Assembly: GCA_013396635.1 (NCBI GenBank)
Contig: WBMW01003926.1
Coordinates: forward strand, 1,134,965-1,198,964
From: Penelope pileata
Taxonomy: Eukaryota; Chordata; Aves; Galliformes; Cracidae
Direction of reading: 5' to 3'
Length of the DNA: 64,000 nucleotides
Part shown: in pieces, positions 22,137-34,872 of the stretch
Position numbering within the stretch: position 1 is the first letter of the stretch
How the letters are laid out: each line of letters begins with the position of its first letter
Notes under the pieces: generated by a model
What the model saw: only the letters and a program-made list of their open reading frames with translations
Told to the model about the DNA's origin: nothing
Database searches by the model: none
Program-made: the position numbers and the translations under genes

Positions 22137-23689
22137 GGTTCTCTAATTCCTAGTTGTTATTAGCGAGACCAAGTACTGGCTGAAGGGCTAGGTGTGATTA
22201 AGTATCACATTGATACACTGATGTTGATTAGGAATTGATATTTCTTTTCTCACCATGGTTTAAGACTCTCTGTTTGCTACTGCTTATCCTCCTTTCTGAA
22301 TCAGAGCTACCAGGGAGGCTGACAGGGTGATACCCTGGGGCCTAATGTCTCTTTATCCCATAATTACCAAACAGCTGCATCACAGTGTGCTTGGGCATGG
22401 GTTTGTTTAAACCAGAGCCCCATTGAATGAGGGCCTTAATTCAGGTTCGCCTTCACATTTTCCCATTCTGGAAGTGGGTCGGCTGAACTCCGTGCTCAGT
22501 TGAGGAATGAATGGATATAATGCTCTGCCCATGGAACCTGCAGTCCCAGCCAGGCAGCACAAACAGCAAAATAAAGACCAGAGAGGAAATGCTGATCAGT
22601 TTAGGACAGGATATTCCTGGTTCTGAAGTTGGACAGCTACTGTAGGTGACCCCAGTGAATGCAAGGCAACCAGGTCCAACTTGCTCCTTTGGCTTAGAAC
22701 TGGCAGTGTTGTCAAGACAAGAGGCATTAAACAAGACTGTTCTGTGCAATGAGGAAGAAGTGTGACAACTGCAGGGATGGGTACCTACCATTCTGCCATC
22801 TAAAGCTACAAAAGGCAAATCTCATGCTGTATTCCTGAGACATTACTGACACCCCACAGGCCTACATGAATGGATCACCACAAACTGCTGTCTCCTGGGT
22901 GTATTTGACTGGGGAAGGACTCATCCTACAGTCTCACACCATGCCAGAAGCATTCACAGCAATCTAGCAGTACATCTAGAAGGCAGGGGAAGCTGATACC
23001 CGATCCTGTGTATACATCACAAGGTAGGATTCATCTTACCTAACTCTATCCATCTGAAAGACAAGCATCAGGTCTACGCTCGTCACGTTAGCTCCCCGAA
23101 GAGTCAGCAGCGACATGAGTTTCCAGAGGGCAACTTATTCCATGGCTTTGTCGAGATAAACCCAACCCCAAGAAAATGTTATCGCCCACATTTTTCACTT
23201 CAAAATAAAAGATCGTTGTCAGCTTTCCTACCTTGCAAACAGCAAGTTCTGTTCCCATCATTCACCTGATGGATAAGGGAGGGTCTGCAGAAGGCAATGG
23301 AAATGATCTGAGAATTGAAAAAAGAGTCATTTGCCTCGGCCAGAACAGCTATCAGTGGCTGCTTGGGTTGATCCCACAAAACCTTTGCATTCATTTCAAT
23401 ATATTTGCCAAAGATATTTTAGGGAAAACTAGTCTGATGGATCAACTCTATCCCCTTCCATGTGAGAACAGAATCCTCCTTGGAACAGCTCCAGCTCAAT
23501 CTCCTGCCTGAGAAACGAAACATTACAGACACGTGTTAAAGAAAGCCATCACCGGGATGTCCATTTCCTGGGCATGGGAAATAAGTTTGTAGTGTTAGTG
23601 CTTAAAGAACTCCCCCTGATACTGTTTCACCCCTGGTGCTAACAAAGATGAGCATTTGAGCAGTGTCAGACCCTAACACTGGCTGCATT
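22137..23689. other. Gene-free stretch
   Basis: No gene, RNA or nameable repeat is recognised. Confidence 0.5.
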
Positions 23690-23990
23690 TACTCTTACAT
23701 TTAAATGCACACACGCACATAAAAGCAGCCATCAGAGTACCATTACATCAAGAATATACCATTACATCAAGATTTATTTAACTGAATCCCCCATAATTAG
23801 GTCATAACGTATGATTAAGCAGTTGTTAAGTGTGTCGTAAGGAAATCTACAAAGGGAATGAAATATTTAAAACAGTAATAACATACCTATCCTGCTTTGC
23901 TATTTATGCACAGTTACACACATATAAACAAAGGAGCAACTCTTAATTACAAGGACAATTTATTTCGCTGACCTCCTCATCGGGACGCAT
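23690..23990. promoter_or_regulatory. Candidate conserved non-coding element
   Basis: This AT-rich, repeat-free block contains CATAATTAGG, ATGATTAAGC and CTTAATTACAAGG homeodomain-like sites, a TATTTATGCA POU/HOX-like site, ATAAACAAAGG (FOX/SOX-like), and a 19-bp tandem duplication at 23738-23775. It lies about 17.5 kb upstream of the BMP4 ATG. Function is inferred from composition and motifs only. Confidence 0.35.
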
Positions 23991-26900
23991 GCCAAACCCA
24001 CTGGGGGTTGGTGTGTCAGTTGATTTGGGTGATTTTGCAGCACAAAGTGCTCTGCCCCGTTGTTGGAGGCTCTGGAGAAGGCAGAGCACTGCGCAGAGCT
24101 AATTTACAGCCTTCACAGCTGGTCAAGGGCAGCAGCGAAGTACACAAATTATGGTTAAAAATAGGGATGGCTCGATGAAATCTCATCCTGGTGTCTTCGA
24201 AAGGTGAGGGGCCAGGAACACAGACATCTCATTCCACGCTGCCTCTAAGCCCATTTTCATCTTTTTACTTTTCCCCTTGGATCCTGAGCTCCGCTTCGGT
24301 TTTGAACTTCCATAGGAAGGCAGGAGGTTAAACCAAACTGCTAACTGTGTCTCTTCAAAACTGACATTTAATACAGGGTATAAATCACTGTGGGAGCCTG
24401 TTATTCCTTCAGGAATGCAATTACATAGGGTCAAATAAAACATGAAAGAACCCAACAAGTTTTAAAATGTAGTATGTTCTCAGAAGCAGGCAAGAAGGAA
24501 TGCAAAGCAGTCCAAATATGCTAACATCCACATGTTGTCCTGTGTGAGGGGGATTAGAAGGAAAGGTTTCTGCTCTTTAATGATTATGTTGTTAAGCATA
24601 GGTATGTATGCAGGTTCAGGGCCCTTGCTGAATACCAGTGCATTCAGGGAGCTTTGGGCAGATTACTGTATTTATTTAAAGCAGGTGTCTTTTATGTATC
24701 TCATTAGATTAATTGCCACTGTAGCCCTATTTAAGATACCACTGCCATTTAGCATACAAATGGGATATGCAAAATGGACACTCACCTTTTCCTTTGAGGC
24801 TCTGGGCCCAGAACATGCCCCCATTTAGCAACCACACTGTTGGGAGAGACCACAGCATTGCAAAATTACCTCTTTGAGAAGCAAAGGCCCTCCTGGCCTG
24901 ATTTAGGCCACTCCAGTCCCTCTCAGCCCCACCAGTTTGCCTTCGAAACAACGATGGAGAAATGCATAAATAAAACTTCACGCAGCCTGTTAAAATCTGA
25001 ACAAAAGACAGATTAAGCAGGTTCAGCACCTCCTATAAAATCACTCCCTGTCACCATTCACATTTCACTCACATTTCTCTGAGCTCAGAAAAAAACTTTT
25101 GCTTTTGTATTTTGGCTACGTGCTTAAATAGCCTAGAAGGAAATGTCGTGTGGCCAGAGATTCTAGCAAATTTTAAGGTCACCTTCTGCCACCCTCAATT
25201 TCACTAAGCAGTATTTTACACTTTGAATAGTTAAAGTAAGCAAACTTTGAAGTTTCTTAATTGAAAATCTGGGATTTATTGAAGGCAACAATTTTATCTG
25301 AAAGTCTTTTTTTTTTTTTTTCCTTCCTGCCAAATGGGATTTTTTAATTCCAAGTGAAAGACTTTATGGAAAAATAAAATTTTGAACATCTTAATTTGAG
25401 AATTGTTGGCAGTGTTCCACTTTCTCATTTATAAAAAGTGATTCCTCCCCAGGAAAGAGTGATTTTTAAAATATATATATATATGAGAAAGAGTATTTCC
25501 CTTTCAAAAAGCCTTAAACTTTTTAACTAGCTTTAATCTTGGTTTTGGGTTTTGCTATTCACTTTGGAAGATAAAATTTTCACTTGTTAACACTCTCTAA
25601 GAAAGTAACCAAAATAATACTTAGCTTTTTTTCTCTACAAAAGAAGTACATAGAAATAACATACGTTAAGGAACTTACTCCTCTTGTTTCCTTTGCAATC
25701 AAGCAGAAAAAAGTGGTAAAAACTTTTTAAAAATGGGAAAAAATAGGGGTTTCCTCCAGCTTTTCTAAAGGTTATTTTTCTACAGCAGATTTCGTAATGG
25801 GAAAATTACAGGTGGGGAATGTTTGCTATGAAGGACCCATAGCCCAACTAGCAGAGTCTCTGATTTTACCATCACTGAGATTGCTGGAATAAAACCTGAA
25901 GATTTCTCCCATTTGTTTTATAGCAACCCACTGCATTACAGTTACGTGGGTCACCAGTCCTGCCAGCACTTACATATATTCCCAGGACGAAGCCTGGGAA
26001 TAAGGTTCATTGGAACAAGAGGTTTGTTAGCAGTGCAGATAGCACTACTGTCCATTACAAAGATTATTAAATACTTCCTATTGCAAGAATATGGCCTTAG
26101 TTGCTTAAAATGTTTCGCTACTCCAGCCATGTGGGTGACATAACTCATGCCTCGGGGTTGGTTTGTGTATGGCAAAGATTTTTTTTATTATTTTTTTTAT
26201 ATCAGCCAGAGTGACTCACCTGCTTCAGAGAAGGAGGGCTGGGGACCAAACACTGCTCCAAGGGTTTTCTCAAACAATCTCTGAGCCCTTTGGTTTCAAA
26301 AGCTCTGATGTCTTAATTCTTTGCGACAAGGGCATAAAAATTGCCATCAAGAGTCTCTGGGTAAAGAAAAAATCTTTCACTTGTCCTGCAAAAACATCCC
26401 CAAATATAACTGAATTGTGCTTGTAAAACTGCAGTTTGCACTTCAAGAAAACTAAAAGGCGTGACTGCACAGAGCCAGGGACTGACAGCACCACTTCCCA
26501 GGCAGGGAAAGGATTTGCAAAGAGCAACTGCAGAGGATAAAGAGAGAACTAAAATAGTGTACATAATAGTGGATATAATTTGTATATACACATATACAGA
26601 TGCATTTTCATCTCAGCAGTTCTCTTTACCAGTTCCTGACAGATCCTTCCTTTCACAGCAGATCCCACCACATCATCCAGAGAGCTCTGATGTAGATGTA
26701 AGCTCATCTCAGCCGTGCTTTCAGATGAACATTGGTTTGCCTTCTTCATGCAGCATACCCTGGAAAGTTAACAGTCTCTTCATATCCTTGACTTGCTGCG
26801 TATGAAAAGCACAGGTATTAAAACTCCTTGTTAGCAGGAAAGTGAAAGCAAAATCATGCTATGCACATTTTACATATACCTGAGCCTGCTCTAGCAAACA

Positions 26901-27264
26901 CTCTACGCACAATCTTTGTGATAGTGGACATGATGCTGAGATGCTACCTGACTGCAGAAAACCTCACTGTGCTTGTAGTTAAGAAAGAAGTGAAAAACTG
27001 TGTGTGTACAAAGGTAAAGATCCATTTTTTTAGCTGTATTTTGTGCATCCAAGATTATGTAGCAGTTCATCAAGGAGAAAGCTTCCATAGATGTCCAAGC
27101 ACACTGAAATGCTGAATGTGCTTGGGTTGGGAAGAAGCAACGTCAATTCAGCTCTGAATATTAAAAGTAGCGACACATGGAATTGCAAATCTGATAATTA
27201 GATCTATTATATAGAAACTGATGCCTGAGAGAAAAAAAAATGCTGTGCCTCTATTTAAGGAGAA
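23991..27264. other. Gene-free stretch
   Basis: AT-rich intergenic DNA with a T15 run at 25307-25321 and (AT)7 at 25471-25484. No gene is recognised. Confidence 0.5.
25471..25484. repeat. (AT)7 microsatellite
   Basis: Seven uninterrupted AT units following a T/A-rich run. Confidence 0.95.
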
Positions 27265-27345
27265 AATCATAGAATATCCCAAGTTGGAAGGGACCCATAA
27301 GGATCACAGAGTCCAGCTCAATGAGACTTGATCACACACAGGGTT
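27265..27345 (-). repeat. Short CR1 3' fragment
   Basis: AATCATAGAATATCCCAAGT followed by TTGGAAGGGACCCATAAGGA and GAGTCCAGCTC is the reverse complement of a CR1 3' end. Only about 80 bp remain. Confidence 0.9.
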
Positions 27346-30300
27346 GTATCACCAGCATCAGTGTTATACAAAGCTTCAGATGAAATACTGGGTAAAGGAT
27401 AAGGAAAGCTCTGGCAAAATGTGACATAAGGGACAAACCTCAGTCCTGGGAATAACAATGACAGGCATCTGTGCCAGGCTACTCTACCCAAATATCATTT
27501 AAATCACTGATATGTTGCCACACAAGATTACTAGTTAAACTGGAGAAGATAGGGATAATACAAGTGTTGTAAGGAGGAAGATAAATGGGCTAAAATGGAG
27601 ATGATAGCAAGTTGTACTGACAGAACAACTGAGCTGAAGGGAGTTTACTGGAGGAATTCTCAATATCAGCCATGGGATGACTGCATTTAACACTGCCTCT
27701 GCCAGTGTTGCTGCAAAATACAGGAGCTTTTCTAACCAAATTTGCCAAGGTGCTGAGTTAAAAGATGTCATCAATACTAGGAAAAGGGGGACATCCTGCT
27801 CTAATCCTCTACTTTTCTAATACTGCTGCAAAGACAGAGCTACACTGTGTGGACACAGAGAGAAACCGGCTCTTCAGATGTCATTGTCGTTATATAGGGT
27901 ATTGGTGATTTCTCCTCAACTCTTTCCTGCTCCTTCATGTTGGAGTGAGATTAATGCAGACCGGGATATGAGTGGAAAATGGGAAAAGGCTGCTCAAGGA
28001 ACTGGAGAACCAGCTAGGCAAAGGCCAGCTACAGCCACTAAATAGTGGGCTCACAAGGAGCACCCCAAGAGAAGCACCAGAACTCTGAAGCTACAGCCTG
28101 GTTAGGTTAGGAGCAGAGCTAGAAAATGAGGCTGCCCGATCTCATTTATGGGGAGCTCAGCTAGCAAAAGGGAGTGAGACTTAGTCTCCAAAACCTGATA
28201 AAAACAGCACTAGATGAGGGTTGTTCAGCAGGAAGAGGAGAGTGTTGAAAGGAGGCACACGATTCAGCAAACACTTCAGTATCTGTGTTTTCTGCTGATA
28301 AAGTTATGGCTCAAACTCTAGTGCTCATTTCTTAAACACCTTGAGTGAGCACACATTTCAGAGTAACAATCAGATTCAAAAGGCACTACATGTTAGAGAG
28401 GATTTTCTTCCCCCCAAAAGAAATCAGCCTTGAAGTAGAACTGCCCCAGAGACCAACAAATGCAAGAATCAAGATTTAAAACAAGGCTTTGACTTGGAAT
28501 ATCCAGGATGAATTCAGGATTTCAGGGTAAATAACACACCATGTGTATTGGCAGGTACTGTGTATGCCCCATACAGTGTACAAGCTGAAGGGGCAGATCC
28601 TCAGGATTGTACTCAGGGCTTTATCTGCCTTATATCACTGGTAAAACTGGATTTTGATTAAGTATTATGCTAGGGATCCTTGTTCCATTACACACACACA
28701 CACATGCATGTATTCAGGCAGGCAGTCTCATAAACTTTAACTACATGCAGAAATTCCCATATTACCTCTTGGACCTGACCCAACGCATGCAGGGCGCACT
28801 GGTGGATGATCAGTACCCACCAGGTTCAAACCCTTATTTTTTCTCCTTGTGTCAAGTGCTGCCATGATCTGCCCTATTGTCTTTGCAATAAAACTCACCA
28901 AACTCCATCAGAATAAATAACAAGCTGTAGCCCTTCTACCAACATACATCTGCTGTTTAAAACGGGCCAAGAAAACAACCAACAATGTCAACTCTTCATT
29001 CTGTTCCTCAGATCATCAGCTCTGAAAATAACAAAATCTGAAAGGCATATGGACCTTCTCATAAAAGCAACAAACACACAAACAAACCCTCAGATGAGTT
29101 TCCCAAGTCAGCAGGATTTGTCTGCTAATTATTAGTGTGCTGAGGGTCCAACTATCCCGTATCCAGGAATTACCCAAGAGGGCTGAGTTCTTCACCCCAA
29201 GCAGGACAGCTTGGGCAAGCTGAACTCCTTCATCTCTGGGGAACACACAGGGAATTTAGCTCCCCAAAACAGCACAGCCACCAACACCTGGGAGGGGACT
29301 TGTGGTGGGCAGTGAGACCTGCTTGTACCCTTACCTTCCTGGAGGCAGACAGCATGGGCTCTGCAGTGACAGGAAACCCCACTCTGGTTCTGGTGCCCTT
29401 CAGGAGGAGTTTTGGCCTGCACAAGGGGAAATACAGATAGGTGAATGATATCTGGTCAGGAATAATGTGTGCTGGAAAAAAAAAAAAGAAGAAGANATAT
29501 ACAGACTATTTCTCCCTCACCAAGCCTCTCTGCTTGTCCATGGGGCATGGGAGAAAGGAGACAGCAACAACACAAGGCTCCAGCATCATACACAAACATG
29601 ACCCTCCCCACAGACCCCATGGGACCTGGATTCCCCTCTTTGCAGAGGGCAGAGGGGAGCAATGTGAAGCAGCATGGCAATCACCCTCAGCCAACACACC
29701 CCTGTGCAGCCCCCACATCCCAGCTCAGAGCTGCTGCCAGCCCTCTCTTCCAGGGAGAGGCTGGAGCTCACCTCCCCATCCAGAAAAAAAGTAGCATCTG
29801 TGGGAGAAAGACATATGTCTGGCCTCCACCGTGAACCCTGCGCCTGGCAGGAGAAAGCAATGCCGATTCCAGCCCCAGCTTTTCATTCCTGTTGTAACAG
29901 TCATAAACGCCTGCTGAAACCTAAGAAGAACAAGACTGTAATCCTAATAAAACAACATTCTGGAACCCTGAAAACTAGATGGAGGTTTCTCAGGCCAACT
30001 TTAAAATTATATTCCCTTCTCCAAAAGCCACGCTTTCTGCGCACCGCCGGGATGGCTGCTGTTGGGCTGACCCCAGGAAGCACTGTGATGTGATGCTTCA
30101 ACAGGGGAGATGCAGAAGGCAGTCTCTGCAGCACAGTAGCCACCCTGTCCCCAAAATATAGAGAGCCCCAGGCTCTCAGAGTCCCCTCCTAAAAGCAAGG
30201 CAGGATCTTTGTCTCCAACGCCAGCTTTCCTCTCCAGGTGCCCTGACAGCCTGACTCAGTAGAGCAGGCACAAGCTGTGCTTGTTCAGATGCAAAAGCTG

Positions 30301-31089
30301 GTGGAAAGGCACAAGTTTTCCATGCTGAAATCTTTCCCTCTTTCCTTGAATAGTTGCACTGAACAGAAGCCCTGGGGCTCCCCTTTGTGCACCAGCACCC
30401 CCGAAAAGAAAAAGAGCAGAGGAAGGAGTGCAGCTTCCCCTTCTGCCCAGCATGCAGAGGGCAGCTCGCAGGGAAGATGCTCACTGGCTGGCACGTGCCT
30501 CTAGCAGGGCACCAAACCAGATGGTGTTTCTCTTTTTTTCTTGAAACCTGAGGGTGGCAGATCCACAGCAGCTCCAAATCGCATCCTTCCCCTGGCACCG
30601 GCGGGGCTGGAGCTGCACCAGCGAAGGAGCTGCTCTTTGGAACATCAGCGTGTCGAGCTGTGCCAGCCCGCTCAGAAGGAAAAGCTCTCTGTTGCCAGCC
30701 CCTGTGATTTTCCTGTGGATCTTCCCTGATGTTATGCAAAACCCAAGCTCCTGATGTGCTGCTTTATTATTGGCGCTTTCGCTTTAAGAAAAAAATCTGT
30801 GGTCCTTATGGTCCTAAAGGAAAAAAACTTCAGGAGGTGGCCTGAACACATGCTAAGGGCTAAAAGTAGCATTCACAGCATAAAACCATCTCATGATTTT
30901 TGAAAGGCTTTTGGCATTCTGGAGGCCTGACTTGTGATCTGGGGACTGGCTGCAGAGAACCCAACAACTAATTGGGAAAGTGCCTCATCTGGTGGCGAGG
31001 CTGGTTTTTTTGGTGGTGGAAAGCACTCGACAGCCCTCTAATCAGCTCTGTGACACACAGCAATGCCATGAGCCATTCCCTGCAGGGAA
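27346..31089. other. Gene-free stretch
   Basis: Intergenic DNA with a (CA)7 run at 28691-28704, an A-run with an unresolved base at 29496, and GC-richer DNA at about 29200-30740. The open frames on both strands at 29.5-30.7 kb overlap each other and resemble no protein family I know. Confidence 0.5.
28691..28704. repeat. (CA)7 microsatellite
   Basis: Seven uninterrupted CA units. Confidence 0.95.
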
Positions 31090-31220
31090 TAGTGCATCTG
31101 AATTGCAAATGACCACGGGGTGCTGGTAATATTTATCTGGTAAACAGCTTTTTCTACCATCGCGTTGACTTAGAAGCATCAATTAATTAACTCTACTGAG
31201 TCCCCAGTGGAGTAGGAAAC
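31090..31220. promoter_or_regulatory. Candidate conserved non-coding element
   Basis: A short repeat-free block with GAATTGCAAATGACC (octamer-like ATTTGCA on the other strand), TAATATTTATCTGGTAAACA (FOX-like) and ATCAATTAATTAACTC (homeodomain cluster). The motif density is unusual for the local background. Function is inferred. Confidence 0.35.
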
Positions 31221-33787
31221 TATTTTCAGGCGGTGGCTGGGGAAGCTTTGAAGGTGCAGCAGTGCTCCATGCCCCAAGCCCAGGAGGAGCTGTTGGGGTC
31301 GGGGCTGGTTGCTTTAGAACCCAGCACACTGGCAGCATTCAGCTCCCAGGAGCATCCCTTGGAGATGCTGCAAGAGGCAGCCATGTGCACCATGCTCTGA
31401 AAATCTCATCACACCTGGCCCAGAGGCTGAAAACCTGCTCCCAGGCCAGAGTGCCTGCACTCAGAAAAGCTCATCTTGGTGCTGACACTGAGGGCCTCGG
31501 GTGAATCATTTAACACCCACATGAACATCCACAGACACGCAGCTGCTCCCCATGCCACAAGCTCTTACCTACTCATTACATGAAGATCACTCCTGATTTC
31601 CTTCCTTGGCCCTGAGTAGGGGGTGTCAAATTCGTAGAAATCTGGACCTGAGTTGTTTTGGATGGGTCCTGTTGAGCACAGCAGGACAGGCAGAGCTCAA
31701 AGGAAGCAGATCCCAACCAATTTCCAAGAGCTGTGGAAGAGAAGGGAAAAGATGTTCCTTCATTAGCGCCCTGCTCCTGGTTTGTTTTGAGTCTTTGCTG
31801 AGTGGAGCCTTTAATCTCTGCTGAGTGGAGCTTTTGTGAAGGGGGTCTTAAGGATTTGGAAAGGAATCAACAGACATAGGCAACCTTGCAGATCAAAATG
31901 ATAGCATGTACTATTGCTGGCCATAAATGAGTGAGCATTTCTGAGAGTTATGCACAGATGGAGGGGATTCAGCCATCGGTGCCTTGCACACACTACATTT
32001 CTCCCCCTGTGGGCATCTCCCCTGTGCTTCTTTCTCAGGATCTTCTCTGCGATGGAAAATAAGCTGTGTAAGTCACATTCCACTCGTTGACTCAAACCAG
32101 CTAAGTACAATATTGCCTGATATTTCAGTCCACAGAGAGGGAAGGGAGAGAGAGCACTTTACACTTAAATAACCAAAAGCTTCTACTGTGACACAAAGGC
32201 AAACTTCACTAACCTTTCATTTTCCCCTCTTTGTAGCTGCACACAGATCCAACGAAATCAAATGAGATAATCCCAGCCTGGTGCAGCCTGGAAGCAGAGG
32301 TGAAAACCTCCCAGAGCTCACGCAATCAGAGCACAGCTCGGACATTGCCGACTTCCCCCTCAACTATTTCCAAATAAAACACTTTTGTTGCTCGGCTGCT
32401 CCTGCCAAATGAGCTAACAATAAAAGAAGAAACTTGCAAAGCTTCTATCCACAGGAAAAAAAAATAAAAAGGGGAAAAGAAGTTAAGGATCTTTAGGAAA
32501 AAACATAAGGAAAAAAAAAGCCAAGAAACTACAGGCCAGATCCTCTGGCTGGAGTAAGGCAGCATAGACCCAGCTCTGTTGCTTTACCCCAGGCAAATTG
32601 TGGGCCTGGTGCTATTCTGCATTTCTCAGGGGTAGGGGGTGGTCTCCACTGGAAGATTGCGACACTGCAGGATACTTTTCCATATTAAAAAGGCGCTTTG
32701 GAGCGTTTTGTCTATTGCCAGGTTTTGGGTTTATTGAGGACTCATTTGGCAGAGCCATCCTGGAAGAACAATACAGATGTTTTATGGAGAAATAAACTGG
32801 GACTTGGGCTGGATTCTTTCAGTGCTGAATTCCACCTAATTTGGAGGGTGGAATGACTCTTTTAATGAAGGGTACAATCAAAACCTGTACAAAAAGCCAA
32901 CATGCCCTGAGCAAAGGGAGCAGCCGATGCATTGCCCGTCTCTGCTGCAGCCCAGTAAATCCTGTGCTCCCCAGCACAGCAAAAGCCCCCATCTCCCACC
33001 GCTCTTAACCTGGGGTAATGGGGACTGACCGCTCCTCTCCGTGCCCTCTGCTGTGTCTCTTGGAGGGAAGCGGTGGCCTCTCAGCAATGAAGGGTATTTC
33101 CAGATCAGATCTGCCACTTCTTTGTAGGGAGCTGCTCCAGTGACCTGTGGAGACAACACATCTTTGTGACCTCTCCCTTGGCAGGGACCCACCATTGTCT
33201 TCTTAATTAGCATCCTAATTTTTCCAAGGGCAGCTCCTGAAGCACCTAGGGGTGATGTAGGACCTTCACTCAAGACGAACTGTAAGGGAAGGGCTGAAAT
33301 GGGTCCACCCTCCACACACAGAGAGCTATGGCCATGCAGGTTGGGCTCCCTTCCATGCAAGGAAGGCAATGCCAGATGGCTAAATTATCTGGGTTTATCC
33401 TTTATTGTCAGCTTCTTCATTTCATGAATTGTGTCTAACAAAAATATCCAGCTCCAACCACTTTCTTTAGTATCCACCTCATAAACACTGAAAGGAACAT
33501 AATGTGACTATCCATTAAATCATGGCAATTGCCATTTATCATTTACAAAATACAAAGTGTTTGCCCACCTGTACAGCAATGTAAGTACTCGTTGTACCTC
33601 AGGTCTGCTCAAGTGAGAGGAAAGCTGTAGGCTAAAAAGCCTTCTCTGGCTTTTCTTTGGCTTCTTTCCTCCTTCACATTATACAAGTTTTGCTCTTTGC
33701 ATCAGCCATCCCTTCAGATCTGCCTGTGGAGCTCAACACTTTGGCTAGCAAAGCAAAGAAGAGAGACTCAAGTGTTAAACCAACATG
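31221..33787. other. Gene-free stretch
   Basis: No gene is recognised. A 13-bp unit TGCTGAGTGGAGC occurs twice near 31796 and 31818. One palindromic-repeat relic lies at 32532. Confidence 0.5.
32532..32570. repeat. Relic of an old palindromic sauropsid repeat
   Basis: AGGCCAGATCCTCTGGCTGG followed by AGTAAGGCAGCATAGACC matches the arm I remember as GGGCCAGATCCTCAGCTGGT, a companion of the CCATTGACTTCAATGG core. Identification is from memory. Confidence 0.45.
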
Positions 33788-33843
33788 GAATCACAGGGGT
33801 TGGGAGGGACCTCTGGGGATCACCGACTCCAACCCCCATGCAT
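33788..33843 (-). repeat. Very short CR1 3' stub
   Basis: GAATCACAGGGGTTGGGAGG then GACCTCTGGGGATCACC and CTCCAACCCCCATG is the reverse complement of the last approximately 55 bp of a CR1. Confidence 0.85.
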
Positions 33844-34565
33844 TCGCTACGGTTATTAGAAATGGCCAGATGTGCTGAGCTATGCTATAGAAATGTTCAC
33901 AGTGGAGGAAAACAAAAGGGAAATATGGGAACAAAATTCACACAAGTTCCTATTCATGGTGTTGCAGGAAACTGCAAGGTACCAGAATACAGTGCACAGC
34001 CTGAATAGCTCCAAGAAGCTGATAGTTTGCAAGTCAAGGGGTTGGCTGATGGGAAGATGGAGCTTTCAGGAATGGCTTTAGGCCAGCACCTAGTCAGGTA
34101 GATTAGGCTGGCTCTGATCCAGCGAGCCCTTAAGCACATGCTTAACTTTAACCCTGAAAGAGCCACCAAAATCAAGGTAACAATCAGCACTCTCAAGCTG
34201 CACAGCCAGCTAAGTGTCTGCTGATTCACACAAGCCTGTTTGGCACTTGTGAGTGCCACAGCAGCAAAACCAGCCCACCTTCCAGCTGGAAGGTTCTGCT
34301 CCCAGCACCTGCTTGGGATGCACCAGTGGACCAGGCTGCACGCAGGGACAGCAATCTCCTTTTCTGAAACTGTGCTCTTCCAGAGCCTGCATTTCTCAGT
34401 TTCTCTTTCACTTTGCTTTTTTGGACGGCACATGGGGTTTTGACCCATCTTTGGAAATTCAGTTTAGTATCAATTGGAGTTTCTCAGCTCTGGAGTAGAA
34501 ACAGCAATGTTTAAAGCAAAGATCGAAGGTCCCTTTGAGCCCCATAGAAAACTTGTTCGAGGGCA
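33844..34565. other. Gene-free stretch
   Basis: No gene is seen. A short AAGCACATGCTTAACTTTAA relic lies at 34128-34156. Confidence 0.5.
34128..34156. repeat. Relic of an old palindromic sauropsid repeat
   Basis: CCTTAAGCACATGCTTAACT is a signature of the same dispersed family as the relic at 39261, which carries an overlapping segment. Confidence 0.4.
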
Positions 34566-34872
34566 GTGAGGTGGACTGAGAACTGGAGAGCTCAGAGGGT
34601 TGCGATCAGTGATGCAGAGCCTGGTTGGAGGTCTGTAACTAGCAGCGTTCCCCAGGGGTCAGTGCTGGGTCCGGTCTTGTTCAACATCTTCATCAGTGAC
34701 CTGGGTGAAGGGATGGAGTGCACCCTCAGCAAGTTAGCTGGGAGGAGTGGTGCCATGCCAGAAGGCCGAGCTGCCATTCAGAGAGACCTGGACAGGCTGA
34801 GCTGGGCAGAGAGGAACCTGATGGGGTTCAACAAGGTGTAGTGTCCTGCACTTGGGGAGGAGTAACTGCACT
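34566..34872 (+). pseudogene. Internal CR1 fragment encoding part of the ORF2 reverse transcriptase
   Basis: A 91-codon frame translates to the RT block with SSVPQGSVLGPVLFNIFISD, followed by EGRAAIQRDLDRL and NLMGFNK, all typical of avian CR1 ORF2. In intact elements SKFADDTKL lies between these blocks. Here SKLAGRSG replaces it, so about 16 bp including the aspartates of the catalytic FADD box are gone. The fragment starts within the RT and stops soon after CCTGCACTTGGGGAGGA. It has neither the 5' portion nor the CR1 3' UTR and tail. It is a dead remnant, though its frame happens to stay open. Confidence 0.9.

Noticed and set aside
25307..25321. T15 run as a possible poly(A) tail of a processed pseudogene on the minus strand
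   Set aside because: No gene-like sequence or target-site duplication adjoins it. CR1, the main bird retroposon, does not make poly(A) tails.
29306..29422. Possible exon ending in a minus-strand splice-donor-like GGAAGGTAAG
   Set aside because: A single donor-like match without an acceptor, conserved frame or transcript evidence.
30176..30739. 187-codon minus-strand open frame in GC-richer DNA
   Set aside because: Several overlapping frames are open on both strands, as expected from composition. No motif is recognised.
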